DNA of 16,165 nt from JAUYQR01 sp031377265 (GTDB lineage Bacteria; Pseudomonadota; Alphaproteobacteria; Rhodobacterales; Rhodobacteraceae), in NCBI RefSeq assembly GCF_031377265.1, contig NZ_JANMET010000265.1, positions 1-16,165 on the forward strand, read 5' to 3'. A program made the translations under genes and the position numbers. Below the pieces are notes generated by a model. It saw nothing but the letters and a program-made list of their open reading frames with translations, was not told the origin of the DNA and did not search any database. Positions 6,351 through 13,678 of this stretch are shown piece by piece (within the stretch, counting starts at the first letter, position 1; every line of letters begins with the position of its first letter).

Positions 6351-8291
6351 ATGACAGTGCCCTCTAAAATCATGTGGCTGTTGCGCGCGGTTCTGCTGAT
6401 CGGCGGGCTGTTGCTGGCCAGCCATTCGCGCGCCGATGAAGCGCAGGCAATGCGCACCGCACTTGACCTCGCCGAGGCGAAGGATTGGGACGGGGCGCTT
6501 GCTGTCGCCCCCTCGGGCGTTGGCCGCGATGTGATCGACTGGCAGCGGCTGCGCGCCGGCGAAGGCCGTCTTGGGGATTACGAGGCGTTTCTGGCGCGCA
6601 GGCCCGATTGGCCGGGCCTGCCACTGCTAAAGGAAAAGGGCGAAGAGGCGGTGGCGCGGTCCACCGATCCCGCCCGCGTCATCGCTTACTTCGGCAATGA
6701 TCTGCCTGAAACCGGCAAGGGGGCGGTTGCCCTTGTCGCCGCACTGCAAGCCACCGGTCAGGCCGCCAAGGCCGAAACCGAGGCGATGCGCGCCTGGGCC
6801 GACCTGCCCTTTGCGGCTGAGGACGAGGCGGCGATGCTTGCCCTGGCCCCCGACGCCGTGGGCTTTGTGCACACCATGCGCATGGATAACCTGCTGTGGT
6901 CCGGACGCCGCGCCGAGGCGGAACGAATGCTGCCCCGGATGCCCGAAGACTGGCAAGCGCTGGCACGGGCACGGATCGCGCTCCGCGCCGAAGGCAAGGG
7001 GGTGACGGGCCTTGTCGGCGCCGTACCGAAGGCGCTGGCCAGCGATCCCGGTCTTGCCTTCGAACGCTTTCAGTGGCGGATGAAGAAAGACCTCTATGAC
7101 GACGCGCTGGCCCTGATCCTGGAACGCAGCGACAGCGCCGAAACCCTTGGCCGCCCCGAAGCCTGGGCCGAACGCCGCGCGGTGCTTGCGCGCTGGCTGA
7201 TCCGGCAGAACCGCCCGGCTGAGGCGTACAAGGTCGCCTCGCGCCATCGGCTGACCGAAGGGTCGGCCTATGCTGACCTGGAATTTCTGTCGGGCTTCGT
7301 GGCCCTGCGCAAGTTGAACGATCCAGCCACCGCGTTAAAGCATTTCGCGCATCTGAAGGCTGGGGTTTCAACGCCGATCAGCCTTGCCCGGGCGCTCTAC
7401 TGGCAGGCGCGCGCCGAAGAGGCCGCAGGTCAGGACGCCACCGCCACCTATCAGGCGGCGGCGCAACACCAGACGGCGTATTACGGGCTGCTGGCAGCCG
7501 AAAAGCTGGGGCTGGCGCTGGATGCGGACCTGTTGGCCGACACGCGCCCGCCAGATTGGCGGCAGGCGGATTTCGCGCGGTCTTCGGTGCTGGAGGCGGC
7601 GTTCCTGCTGCTAAAGGTCGGGGACCTGACGCTGGCAAAGCGCTTCATCCTGCATCTGGCCGAAGGCATGCCCGATGCCGAACTGGCGCAACTGGCCGAT
7701 ATGGCCCTGTCGATCGACGAGCCGCACATCGCGGTCTTGATCGGCAAGGCGGCGGCGGAACGCGGGCTGATCCTACCGCGCGCTTATTTCCCGGTGCCGG
7801 GGTTCGTGCCCGACGATCTGTCGGTCAGCCGCGCTCTGGCCCTGGCGATTGCACGCCGGGAAAGCGAATTTGATCCTGCAGCCCGCAGTTCCGCCGATGC
7901 GCGCGGCCTGATGCAGGTGCTGCCGGGCACCGCCAAACTGATGGCAAAGAAACTGGGCAAGGCGTTCGAAGCGGGCAAGCTGTTGACCGACCCCGCCTAC
8001 AACGTGGCAATGGGGGCGGCTTATCTGGCCGAGATGGCCGAAGAATTCGGCCCCTCGGTAGCGCTGATCGCGTCTGGTTACAACGCCGGACCGGGCCGCC
8101 CGCGCCGCTGGATCACCGAGTTCGGCGATCCGCGCCGCGCCGATGTTGATATTGTTGACTGGGTCGAGACGATCCCTTTCACCGAAACCCGCACCTATGT
8201 GATGCGGGTGGCCGAAGGGGTGGTGATCTACCGGGCCAAACTGAAGGGTGCGGTCGGCCCGGTGCGCATCACCACCGAGCTTAAGGGTTAA
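6351..8291 (+). CDS. slt: Periplasmic lytic transglycosylase (Slt family)
   Basis: This enzyme cleaves the MurNAc-GlcNAc bond of peptidoglycan with formation of 1,6-anhydro-MurNAc. The 646-residue protein has a signal peptide (helix WLLRAVLLIGGLLLAS, cleavage near SRA|DEA). A long Ala/Leu/Arg-rich helical solenoid follows to about residue 470, as in the doughnut of Slt70, and then a C-terminal SLT domain. The catalytic Glu is Glu504 in ARRESEFDPAA, followed by ARGLMQVLPGTA at 517-528 and GYNAGPGRPRRW at 576-587, the standard transglycosylase motifs. The frame is open from 6240; ATG 6351 is chosen because the signal peptide starts there, with ATG 6372 as alternative. Neither has a strong ribosome binding site. 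Its stop codon shares the bases TTAA with the stop of the convergent channel gene. Confidence 0.93.
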   Translation: MTVPSKIMWLLRAVLLIGGLLLASHSRADEAQAMRTALDLAEAKDWDGALAVAPSGVGRDVIDWQRLRAGEGRLGDYEAFLARRPDWPGLPLLKEKGEEAVARSTDPARVIAYFGNDLPETGKGAVALVAALQATGQAAKAETEAMRAWADLPFAAEDEAAMLALAPDAVGFVHTMRMDNLLWSGRRAEAERMLPRMPEDWQALARARIALRAEGKGVTGLVGAVPKALASDPGLAFERFQWRMKKDLYDDALALILERSDSAETLGRPEAWAERRAVLARWLIRQNRPAEAYKVASRHRLTEGSAYADLEFLSGFVALRKLNDPATALKHFAHLKAGVSTPISLARALYWQARAEEAAGQDATATYQAAAQHQTAYYGLLAAEKLGLALDADLLADTRPPDWRQADFARSSVLEAAFLLLKVGDLTLAKRFILHLAEGMPDAELAQLADMALSIDEPHIAVLIGKAAAERGLILPRAYFPVPGFVPDDLSVSRALALAIARRESEFDPAARSSADARGLMQVLPGTAKLMAKKLGKAFEAGKLLTDPAYNVAMGAAYLAEMAEEFGPSVALIASGYNAGPGRPRRWITEFGDPRRADVDIVDWVETIPFTETRTYVMRVAEGVVIYRAKLKGAVGPVRITTELKG

Positions 8292-8728
8292 TCCTTTCGC
8301 CGCATTTCGATCTGCGCCACCCGCACCTGACGCAGCGCTTCGACCAGCAGGGCGGTCAGCAAGCCAAAGCTCAGGAACCCGTTCACCGAGGCCATCACCG
8401 CAAGGATCCGCCATTCCTGCGGTGGCAGCACATCGCCAAGCCCGAGTGTCGAGAACGCCACCAGCGAAAAATAAACCGCCTCTTCCAGCGTGGCAAAAGC
8501 CCCCAGCTCGAACAACGCAACGGCCCAGATCCACACACCGGTGGTGATCACCGCCAGCACCCAGATCCCGACCCCGATCAGCAACAACAGCAGCTTCGGG
8601 CGCTGCGGCGGTGCGATAAGCCAGCGATGCCCGCGCTGAAACAGCGCTTCCAGCAGAAAAGCTGCCAACGCCGCCAGCGTGATGTTGATCAGCAGCAGGC
8701 CCGTGCCAAGGATGATCTGTATCAGCAT
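8288..8728 (-). CDS. Small potassium-channel-like membrane protein (Ion_trans_2)
   Basis: This 146-residue inner-membrane protein has hydrophobic helices at about 2-28 and 46-75, a pore helix at about 80-92, a selectivity-filter-like STLGLGDVLPP at 93-103, and a final helix at about 107-133 ending in a charged tail. The layout of outer helix, pore loop and inner helix is that of the two-TM ion channel family with one extra N-terminal helix. The filter reads LGLGD where potassium channels usually have VGYGD or LGYGD, so ion selectivity is uncertain. No RCK or cyclic-nucleotide domain is attached. ATG 8728 has AAGGG five bases upstream. It is divergent from smpB (59 bp between starts), and its terminus interlocks with the lytic transglycosylase gene by 4 bp. 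Confidence 0.85.
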   Translation of the reverse strand: MLIQIILGTGLLLINITLAALAAFLLEALFQRGHRWLIAPPQRPKLLLLLIGVGIWVLAVITTGVWIWAVALFELGAFATLEEAVYFSLVAFSTLGLGDVLPPQEWRILAVMASVNGFLSFGLLTALLVEALRQVRVAQIEMRRKD

Positions 8729-8787
8729 GACTTCCCTTTCGCCTTGGGCTGGACTTGGCCGCCCCGCCCTCTTATCTGAACAGGATC

Positions 8788-9267
8788 ATGGTCGAAAAAT
8801 CTGATCCCAATTCGAAACTCATCGCAGAAAACCGGCGCGCCCGCTTTGATTATCATATCGAAAGCGATCTGGAGGCCGGGATCATGCTTTTGGGGTCCGA
8901 AGTCAAAAGCCTGCGTCAGGGCGGCTCCAACATCGCCGAGAGCTACGCCTCGGTCGAGGGCGGCGAGTTGTGGCTGATCAACGGCTACATCGCACCCTAC
9001 CTGCAAGCCAAAACCTGGGGGCACGACGAACGCCGTCGGCGCAAACTGCTTGTTTCGCGCAAGGAACTCAGCCGGTTGTGGAACGCGGTGGGTCGCGAAG
9101 GCATGACCATCGTGCCGATCAAGATGTATTTCAACGACAAGGGCATCGTGAAGCTGAAGCTGGGTGTCGCCAAGGGCAAAAAGCAGGCCGACAAGCGCGA
9201 AACCAGTGCCAAGCGCGACTGGGATCGCCAGAAAGCCCGCATCATGAAGCAGAACAATCAGGGCTGA
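8788..9267 (+). CDS. smpB: SsrA-binding protein SmpB
   Basis: SmpB binds tmRNA and delivers it to stalled ribosomes for trans-translation, tagging the nascent peptide and releasing the ribosome. The 159-residue protein has the complete OB-fold core: AENRRARFDYHIESDLEAGI, LLGSEVKSLRQGGSNIAESY, GELWLINGYIAPY, and RRRKLLVSRKEL. The basic C-terminal tail (KKQADKRE, then KRDWDRQKARIMK) reaches into the decoding centre. The frame also has an upstream TTG at 8755, but ATG 8788 gives the usual family start (MVEKSDPNSKLIAENRRARF), although the AGGA ahead of it is unusually close. No tmRNA gene was recognised in the window. Confidence 0.97.
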   Translation: MVEKSDPNSKLIAENRRARFDYHIESDLEAGIMLLGSEVKSLRQGGSNIAESYASVEGGELWLINGYIAPYLQAKTWGHDERRRRKLLVSRKELSRLWNAVGREGMTIVPIKMYFNDKGIVKLKLGVAKGKKQADKRETSAKRDWDRQKARIMKQNNQG

Positions 9268-9321
9268 TCCACACGGGCGCGCAGCAAAGGCGGGTGCCGT
9301 GAAGCCATGGCATATGTGGCA

Positions 9322-9365
9322 CCAGACCCCGACGAATCGGGGGCTGGGTAAGCATTTGTTGCTTA
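9322..9365 (+). terminator. Tandem hairpins downstream of smpB, probable terminator
   Basis: CCAGACCCCGA (9322-9332) pairs with TCGGGGGCTGG (9337-9347) around a CGAA tetraloop, with one mismatch. Two bases later TAAGCA (9349-9354) pairs perfectly with TGCTTA (9360-9365) around TTTGT, followed by ATTGTT. The second hairpin is AU-rich and no long T-tract follows, so termination strength is uncertain. An upstream GGTGCC (9293-9298) could alternatively pair with GGCACC (9318-9323), which shares bases with the first stem. Confidence 0.45.
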
Positions 9366-9394
9366 ATTGTTAACCTTCTGGCAGATTTTCGCTT

Positions 9395-9425
9395 ATCCGA
9401 CGGCCCGTATCGGGCCTGATCGGAT
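9395..9425 (+). promoter_or_regulatory. Strong stem-loop in the leader of the glycine-rich protein gene
   Basis: A two-part helix is formed: ATCCGA (9395-9400) with TCGGAT (9420-9425), an internal loop (C opposite TGA), and GGCCCG (9402-9407) with CGGGCC (9411-9416) closed by TAT. It lies 56 bases before the ATG at 9482, in a gap that also contains possible promoter elements around 9367-9395. It could stabilise or regulate the mRNA, or be the end of the smpB transcript. No known riboswitch class is recognised. Confidence 0.4.
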
Positions 9426-9481
9426 GCAAACAGCCGGCGTCAGAGCATGGGCGAACCGGCGAAAGAGGGAAAGGTTCCGTT

Positions 9482-9778
9482 ATGGGTATTGAACTGATCA
9501 TCCAGCTGATCGCTGGTCTGGTAGGCGGCAACGCGGCTGGTGCTGGGTTGAAGAATCTCAGCCTCGGCACGGCCGGAAACTCCATCGTGGGTGCCGTCGG
9601 CGGTGGTCTTGGCGGCGTGTTGATGGGTATGCTTGGCATGGATGGTGGCGCGGATGCGGCCGCAGCTGTGTCGAACCTTGATATCGGTGCGATCATCCAG
9701 TCGATTGCCGGTGGTGGCGTTGGCGGCGCGGTGCTGACGGTCATCGTTGGCGCGATCAAGAAAATGCTGGTCAAGTAA
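9482..9778 (+). CDS. Small glycine-rich membrane protein, hypothetical
   Basis: This 98-residue protein is very rich in Gly, Ala, Ile and Val, with hydrophobic stretches at about 3-20, 32-52 and 68-93, and a basic tail KKMLVK. Two similar segments are visible: IIQLIAGLVGG (6-16) and IIQSIAGGGVGG (71-82), suggesting an internal duplication of a Gly-zipper helix. Such glycine spacing (GxxxG, GGG) is typical of tightly packed or oligomerising membrane helices. I do not recognise a functionally characterised family; similar short proteins of unknown role occur in proteobacteria. ATG 9482 is preceded by GGGAAAGG at suitable spacing. It sits alone between smpB and the sulfurtransferase, with hairpins on both sides, so it is probably its own transcription unit. 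Confidence 0.78.
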   Translation: MGIELIIQLIAGLVGGNAAGAGLKNLSLGTAGNSIVGAVGGGLGGVLMGMLGMDGGADAAAAVSNLDIGAIIQSIAGGGVGGAVLTVIVGAIKKMLVK

Positions 9779-9788
9779 CCGGCCCTTT

Positions 9789-9814
9789 GGTGCGGGGGCA
9801 TCAGCGCCCGCACC
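9789..9814 (+). terminator. Terminator-like hairpin after the glycine-rich protein gene
   Basis: GGTGCGGGGGC (9789-9799) pairs with GCGCCCGCACC (9804-9814) around an ATCA loop with a single mismatch, ten bases past the stop codon. It is followed by TACCCTTTGC, which is only weakly T-rich. The stem strength and position support a terminator or 3'-end stabiliser. Confidence 0.55.
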
Positions 9815-9883
9815 TACCCTTTGCTGAAGGCTTGCCTCGCGCTGCCGGTCACCGATATACCCGGTCAACTTTGCGAGGTTGCC

Positions 9884-10744
9884 ATGACCCCTTCCCCCGC
9901 TGATGACCCCAAAACGCTGGTGTCGACCGACTGGTTGGCGCGGCACCTGAAAGACCCCGATCTGCGGGTGCTGGATGCCAGCTGGTATCTGCCTGACGCG
10001 GGCCGCGATGCGAAGGCGGACTATGCCACGGCGCATATCCCCGGCGCGCGCTTTTTCGACATCGACGAGATTGCCGATCTGCGGTCGGCGCTGCCGCACA
10101 TGGCCCCGCCGCCGGAAAAGTTCATCAGCCGGATGCGCGCGATGGGGGTGGGCGATGGCCATCAGGTGGTGGTCTATGACGGCGCGGGGTTGTTTTCTGC
10201 CGCCCGGGTCTGGTGGCTGTTCCGCCTGATGGGCAAGACCGACATCGCGGTTCTGGACGGCGGTTTCCCGAAATGGCGCGCCGAGGGGCGCGAGATCGAA
10301 GACATGCCGCCCGTGATCAAGGACCGCCACATCACTGTGTCCCGCCAGAACCAGCTGGTCAAGGACGTGACCCAAGTCGCCCACACCGCCAAGCTGGGCG
10401 AGGCCGAGATCATCGATGCCCGCTCCTCCCCCCGCTTTCGTGGCGAGGTGCCCGAACCCCGCCCGGGCCTGCGCGCCGGCCACATTCCGGGGGCAAAGAA
10501 CGTGCCCTATGCCACGCTTCTCAACCCCGACGGCACGATGAAATCCCCGCCCGCGCTGAAAGCGGTGTTCGAGGCGGCGGGGGTAGATCTTGCCAAGCCC
10601 GCGATCACCTCTTGTGGGTCGGGGATCACAGCGGCGATCCTCAGCCTTGCGCTGGAACGGATCGGCCACCGCAACCATGCGCTCTATGACGGTTCCTGGG
10701 CCGAATGGGGCATGTATGACGACCTCAGGGTCGAACAGGGATAA
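9884..10744 (+). CDS. sseA: 3-mercaptopyruvate sulfurtransferase (rhodanese family)
   Basis: This is a cytoplasmic two-domain rhodanese-fold enzyme of 286 residues. It transfers sulfane sulfur from 3-mercaptopyruvate to a thiol or cyanide, yielding pyruvate. The N-terminal domain has the non-catalytic signatures VLDASWYLPDAGRDAKADYA, AHIPGARFFDID and LDGGFPKW. The C-terminal domain carries IIDARSSPRFRGEVPEPRPG, AGHIPGAKNVPY and the active-site loop CGSGITA with Cys244. The CGSG[V/I]TA loop is typical of 3-mercaptopyruvate enzymes; thiosulfate sulfurtransferases usually have CRKGVTA or similar. ATG 9884 is favoured over upstream starts by GAGG five bases ahead. The next gene begins 4 bp after the stop, indicating co-transcription with the aminotransferase. 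Confidence 0.94.
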   Translation: MTPSPADDPKTLVSTDWLARHLKDPDLRVLDASWYLPDAGRDAKADYATAHIPGARFFDIDEIADLRSALPHMAPPPEKFISRMRAMGVGDGHQVVVYDGAGLFSAARVWWLFRLMGKTDIAVLDGGFPKWRAEGREIEDMPPVIKDRHITVSRQNQLVKDVTQVAHTAKLGEAEIIDARSSPRFRGEVPEPRPGLRAGHIPGAKNVPYATLLNPDGTMKSPPALKAVFEAAGVDLAKPAITSCGSGITAAILSLALERIGHRNHALYDGSWAEWGMYDDLRVEQG

Positions 10745-10748
10745 CACA

Positions 10749-11924
10749 ATGCTCGAAACACTGAACCCCCAGCCGCAGGACAAGATCCTGCAACTCATCG
10801 CCATGTTCCGCGATGATCCAAGGACCGACAAGATCGACCTCGGCGTCGGTGTCTACAAGGATGCCACCGGCCTGACCCCGGTGATGCGCGCGGTCAAGGC
10901 GGCCGAGAAAAAGCTGTGGGAGGTGGAAAAGACCAAAACCTACACCGGGCTTGCGGGCGAGCCTGCGTTCAACGCTGCGATGGTCACAATGATCCTTGGG
11001 CATGGCTATGCCGACCGCGCCGCATCCGTCGCCACGCCCGGCGGCACCGGGGCGATCCGGCAGGCGCTGGAACTGATCCGCATGGCCGCACCGGGGGCCA
11101 CGGTCTGGCTGTCGAACCCGACCTGGCCGAACCACCCCTCGATCATCAAATACCTGAAGATGCCGCTGGCCGAATACCGCTATTTCGACGCCGCAGCGGG
11201 CGGGATCGATTTTGCTGGCCTGATGGCCGACCTTGCCAATGTCAAAGCAGGCGACGCCGTCATGCTGCACGGCTGTTGCCACAACCCCACGGGTGCCAAC
11301 CTTGACGCGGGCCAATGGGATCAGGTCGCCACGCTTCTGGCCGACAAGGGCGCCATCCCGTTCATCGACCTCGCCTATCAGGGCTTCGGCGACGGGCTGG
11401 ACGAGGATGCAGCCGCCACCCGGACGATCGCCGCCCGCTTCCCCGAGGTGCTGATCGCCGCCTCCTGCTCCAAGAACTTCGGCATCTACCGCGAACGTAC
11501 CGGCGTCTTGATCGCCCTCACCTCACCTGACCGGAAAGCCACCGTGCAAGGCAACCTCGCCTTCCTCAACCGGCAGAACTATTCCTTCCCGCCCGATCAC
11601 GGCGCGCGGCTGGTGACGATGATCCTTGAGGACGCCGCCCTGACCGCCGACTGGAAGGCGGAACTGGAGGAGGTGCGCCAGAACATGCTGACCCTGCGCC
11701 AGTCCCTCGCCGACGAGCTGCGCCGCGCCACCAACTCTGACCGGTTCGATTTCGTGGCACACCATCGCGGCATGTTCAGCCGCCTTGGCCTGACCGAGGC
11801 GCAGGTCGAAACGCTGCGCCGCGACCACGGCATCTACATGGTCAGCGACAGCCGCATCAACATCGCCGGGCTGAACGCCAGGACCGTCCCGGTACTGGCC
11901 GCCGCCATCGCGCAGGTCCTGTAG
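10749..11924 (+). CDS. Class I (aspartate/aromatic) aminotransferase, subfamily Ia
   Basis: This PLP-dependent transaminase of 391 residues resembles E. coli AspC/TyrB, which interconvert aspartate or aromatic amino acids with 2-oxoglutarate. Visible motifs are IDLGVGVYKDATGLTPVMRA near the N terminus, the cofactor-phosphate region ATPGGTGAIRQAL, HGCCHNPTGANLD, the Asp-Tyr pair in PFIDLAYQGFGDGLDEDA, the Schiff-base Lys242 in SCSKNFGIYRERTG, and the carboxylate-binding Arg369 in DSRINIAG. The frame is open upstream inside sseA, but ATG 10749 with AGGGA seven bases ahead gives the standard start. It follows sseA by 4 bp. Mammalian aspartate aminotransferases of this fold also act as cysteine aminotransferases, so pairing with SseA suggests production of 3-mercaptopyruvate. 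Substrate preference between aspartate and aromatic acids is not decidable here. Confidence 0.93.
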   Translation: MLETLNPQPQDKILQLIAMFRDDPRTDKIDLGVGVYKDATGLTPVMRAVKAAEKKLWEVEKTKTYTGLAGEPAFNAAMVTMILGHGYADRAASVATPGGTGAIRQALELIRMAAPGATVWLSNPTWPNHPSIIKYLKMPLAEYRYFDAAAGGIDFAGLMADLANVKAGDAVMLHGCCHNPTGANLDAGQWDQVATLLADKGAIPFIDLAYQGFGDGLDEDAAATRTIAARFPEVLIAASCSKNFGIYRERTGVLIALTSPDRKATVQGNLAFLNRQNYSFPPDHGARLVTMILEDAALTADWKAELEEVRQNMLTLRQSLADELRRATNSDRFDFVAHHRGMFSRLGLTEAQVETLRRDHGIYMVSDSRINIAGLNARTVPVLAAAIAQVL

Positions 11925-12253
11925 CCCGGCATGCTGGCTGCGGCTGCATGTTACGCAGTCTCAGCGGTTTAAATCGACGCGGTCACCGGGCGCGACGGCC
12001 CCTTGCAAGTGTCATGCTGGCAGATAGGGCTGGCATTCCTGATGACCGGGGCGGTGTCGCTGACCCTTGGCGGCTGGCGGACGGTTGGCCTTCGCATGGC
12101 GATTGCGGTGCTGCCCGATCATCAGGCCCGATGGCCTGGGTCGGAGCCGCACTTGCGATTGCGGGAACAGCTTTGATCAGTCTGGCCGCCTGACCGCTTG
12201 GCAGCACCGAGGCGACGTGGTTGAGTGGCGAAAACCTCGGGGGGGAGGATGCG
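11925..12253 (+). pseudogene. Intergenic stretch holding a probable EamA-transporter remnant
   Basis: This 329-bp gap has no intact gene. One plus-strand frame, open from 11973, reads GRDGPLQVSCWQIGLAFLMT then GAVSLTLGGWRTVGLRMAIA, resembling the start of a second EamA repeat. A different frame ending with the stop at 12191-12193 reads GPMAWVGAALAIAGTALISL, resembling the last helix of such transporters (compare the WVGAALVVASG ending of the gene at 466-1374). Much of the gene is absent and the pieces are out of frame, so a decayed transporter with internal deletion is likely. The rest of the gap includes a 6-bp inverted repeat (CCGAGG 12207-12212, CCTCGG 12235-12240) just before the next gene. 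Confidence 0.4.
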
Positions 12254-13573
12254 ATGCCACGCGAAGCGCGCAGGATTTCGGCGGATGATGCGGCGGCATT
12301 GGTCCAGCCCGGCATGTGGCTCGACTACGGGGCGGTCCTTGGCCAGCCTGATGCGTTTGACGAGGCTCTGGCCCGGCGGATCGGACCGCTGACCAATGTC
12401 CGCATCCGCGCCTGTCTGACCACGCGGCCGCGCGCGGTGCTTGAGGCTGATCCGAACGGGGATCACGTCCACTGGTTCAACACCCACTTTGGTGGCTACG
12501 ACCGCCGCATGCACGATGCGGGGCTTGCGCATTATCTTCCGGTCAATCTGGGCGAGATTCCCGATTACTACCGCCGCTTCATCGACCCGCCGGATATCGT
12601 CGTGTTCAAGACCACCCCGATGGATGCCAACGGCATGTTCAACTTCGGGCCCAACACGCTCTGGCTGCGGGCGCTGGTCGAACGCGGCAAAGTGGTCATC
12701 GTCGAAGAGACGCCGACCCTGCCTTACGTGATGGGCGACGGGACGGGCGTGCATGTGTCCGAGGTCGATTTCATCATTCCGGGCTTCGACCGCCCGATGA
12801 TGGAACTGCCGAAGGCTGCGGCGACCGAGGTCGACAAAGCCGTCGCCCGCCTGATCGCCGCCGAGATCGAGGATGGCGCCTGCCTGCAGATCGGGATTGG
12901 GGGAATGCCGAACGCGGTCTGTTCATTGCTGGCCGAAAGCCCGGTGACCGACCTTGGCATCCACACCGAGATGATGACCGACGGGATCGTCGATCTTTAC
13001 CGAACCGGGCGGGTGACCGGGGCGAAAAAGCAGTTGAACCCCGGCAAGCTGGTTTGCACCTTCGCCCTTGGGGCGCAGTACCTGTACGACTTCATCGACC
13101 GCAATCCGGAGGTGGAGTTCCACCCGGTCGATTACACCAACCTGCCGCATATCGTCATGCAGAATGACCGCGTGATCGCCATCAACAACACCACCCAGAT
13201 CGACCTGCAGGGGCAGGCGGCGTCGGAGTCTGACGGGTTCCGCCACATCTCGGGGACCGGGGGGCAGTTGCAGTTCATGCGGGCGGCCTATGCCAGTCGG
13301 GGCGGCAAAAGCTTCATGTGCCTCGCGTCCACCTACGACAAGAGGGGCGAACGGCGAAGCCGGATCGTCACGGCCCTGACCCGCGGCAACGTGGTGACAA
13401 CGCCCCGGACGGACATCATGTATGTGGTCACGGAATACGGCATGGTAAACCTGAAAGGCCGGTCAATTGCGGAACGGGCGCGCCTGCTGATTTCCATCGC
13501 CCACCCCGATTTCCGCGAAGGGCTGGAGCGCGACGCCTATGAGCACCGCCTGATCCCGCGAGGGTTCTTCTGA
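12254..13573 (+). CDS. Acetyl-CoA hydrolase/transferase family CoA-transferase (butyrate/4-hydroxybutyrate type)
   Basis: This 439-residue enzyme belongs to the group of 4-hydroxybutyrate and butyryl-CoA:acetate CoA-transferases, which swap CoA between acyl-CoA and free acids through a glutamyl-CoA intermediate. The catalytic Glu is Glu239 in LGIHTEMMTDGIVDLYRTG, matching the known Glu238 of the Clostridium enzyme. CoA-site signatures are SGTGGQLQFMRAAYASRGGK (Gly-Thr-Gly-Gly-Gln at 334-338), SFMCLASTYDKRGE, and VVTEYGMVNLKGRSIAERA, then LLISIAHPDFREGL. The length is normal. The frame is open from a TTG at 12221, but ATG 12254 has GGGAGGA ideally placed. No partner pathway genes are adjacent, so the physiological acyl group (acetate, propionate, butyrate or 4-hydroxybutyrate, the last two relevant to polyhydroxyalkanoate turnover) is not evident. 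Confidence 0.9.
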   Translation: MPREARRISADDAAALVQPGMWLDYGAVLGQPDAFDEALARRIGPLTNVRIRACLTTRPRAVLEADPNGDHVHWFNTHFGGYDRRMHDAGLAHYLPVNLGEIPDYYRRFIDPPDIVVFKTTPMDANGMFNFGPNTLWLRALVERGKVVIVEETPTLPYVMGDGTGVHVSEVDFIIPGFDRPMMELPKAAATEVDKAVARLIAAEIEDGACLQIGIGGMPNAVCSLLAESPVTDLGIHTEMMTDGIVDLYRTGRVTGAKKQLNPGKLVCTFALGAQYLYDFIDRNPEVEFHPVDYTNLPHIVMQNDRVIAINNTTQIDLQGQAASESDGFRHISGTGGQLQFMRAAYASRGGKSFMCLASTYDKRGERRSRIVTALTRGNVVTTPRTDIMYVVTEYGMVNLKGRSIAERARLLISIAHPDFREGLERDAYEHRLIPRGFF

Positions 13574-13678
13574 CGCAAGCCTGCGGGTGCTTTGCGTGGA
13601 CCGGTCTTGGAAGCTTTTCGGATCAAACAGGCGACTTGATGCGTTCAGCTTTCTGGCGGCTCGGTGGCAGCGCGGTCG

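Noticed and set aside
8755..8787. TTG start extending SmpB by 11 residues
   Set aside because: The family normally begins close to the KLIAENRRARF block and ATG 8788 fits; the extension has no conserved feature.
9268..9481. tmRNA (ssrA) next to smpB
   Set aside because: No tRNA-like acceptor ends, no tag reading frame and no split-tmRNA layout could be recognised in this short gap.
9440..10831. 463-codon minus-strand open frame across the glycine-rich gene and sseA
   Set aside because: It covers two well-supported plus-strand genes plus their hairpins; the protein lacks recognisable motifs and has shadow-like composition.
12207..12240. 6-bp inverted repeat before the CoA-transferase gene as an operator
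   Set aside because: The arms are 22 bases apart and short, so chance is likely in this GC-rich sequence.
13574..13596. Hairpin after the CoA-transferase gene as a terminator
   Set aside because: The stem has a bulge and no T-tract follows, so evidence is too weak for a separate call.
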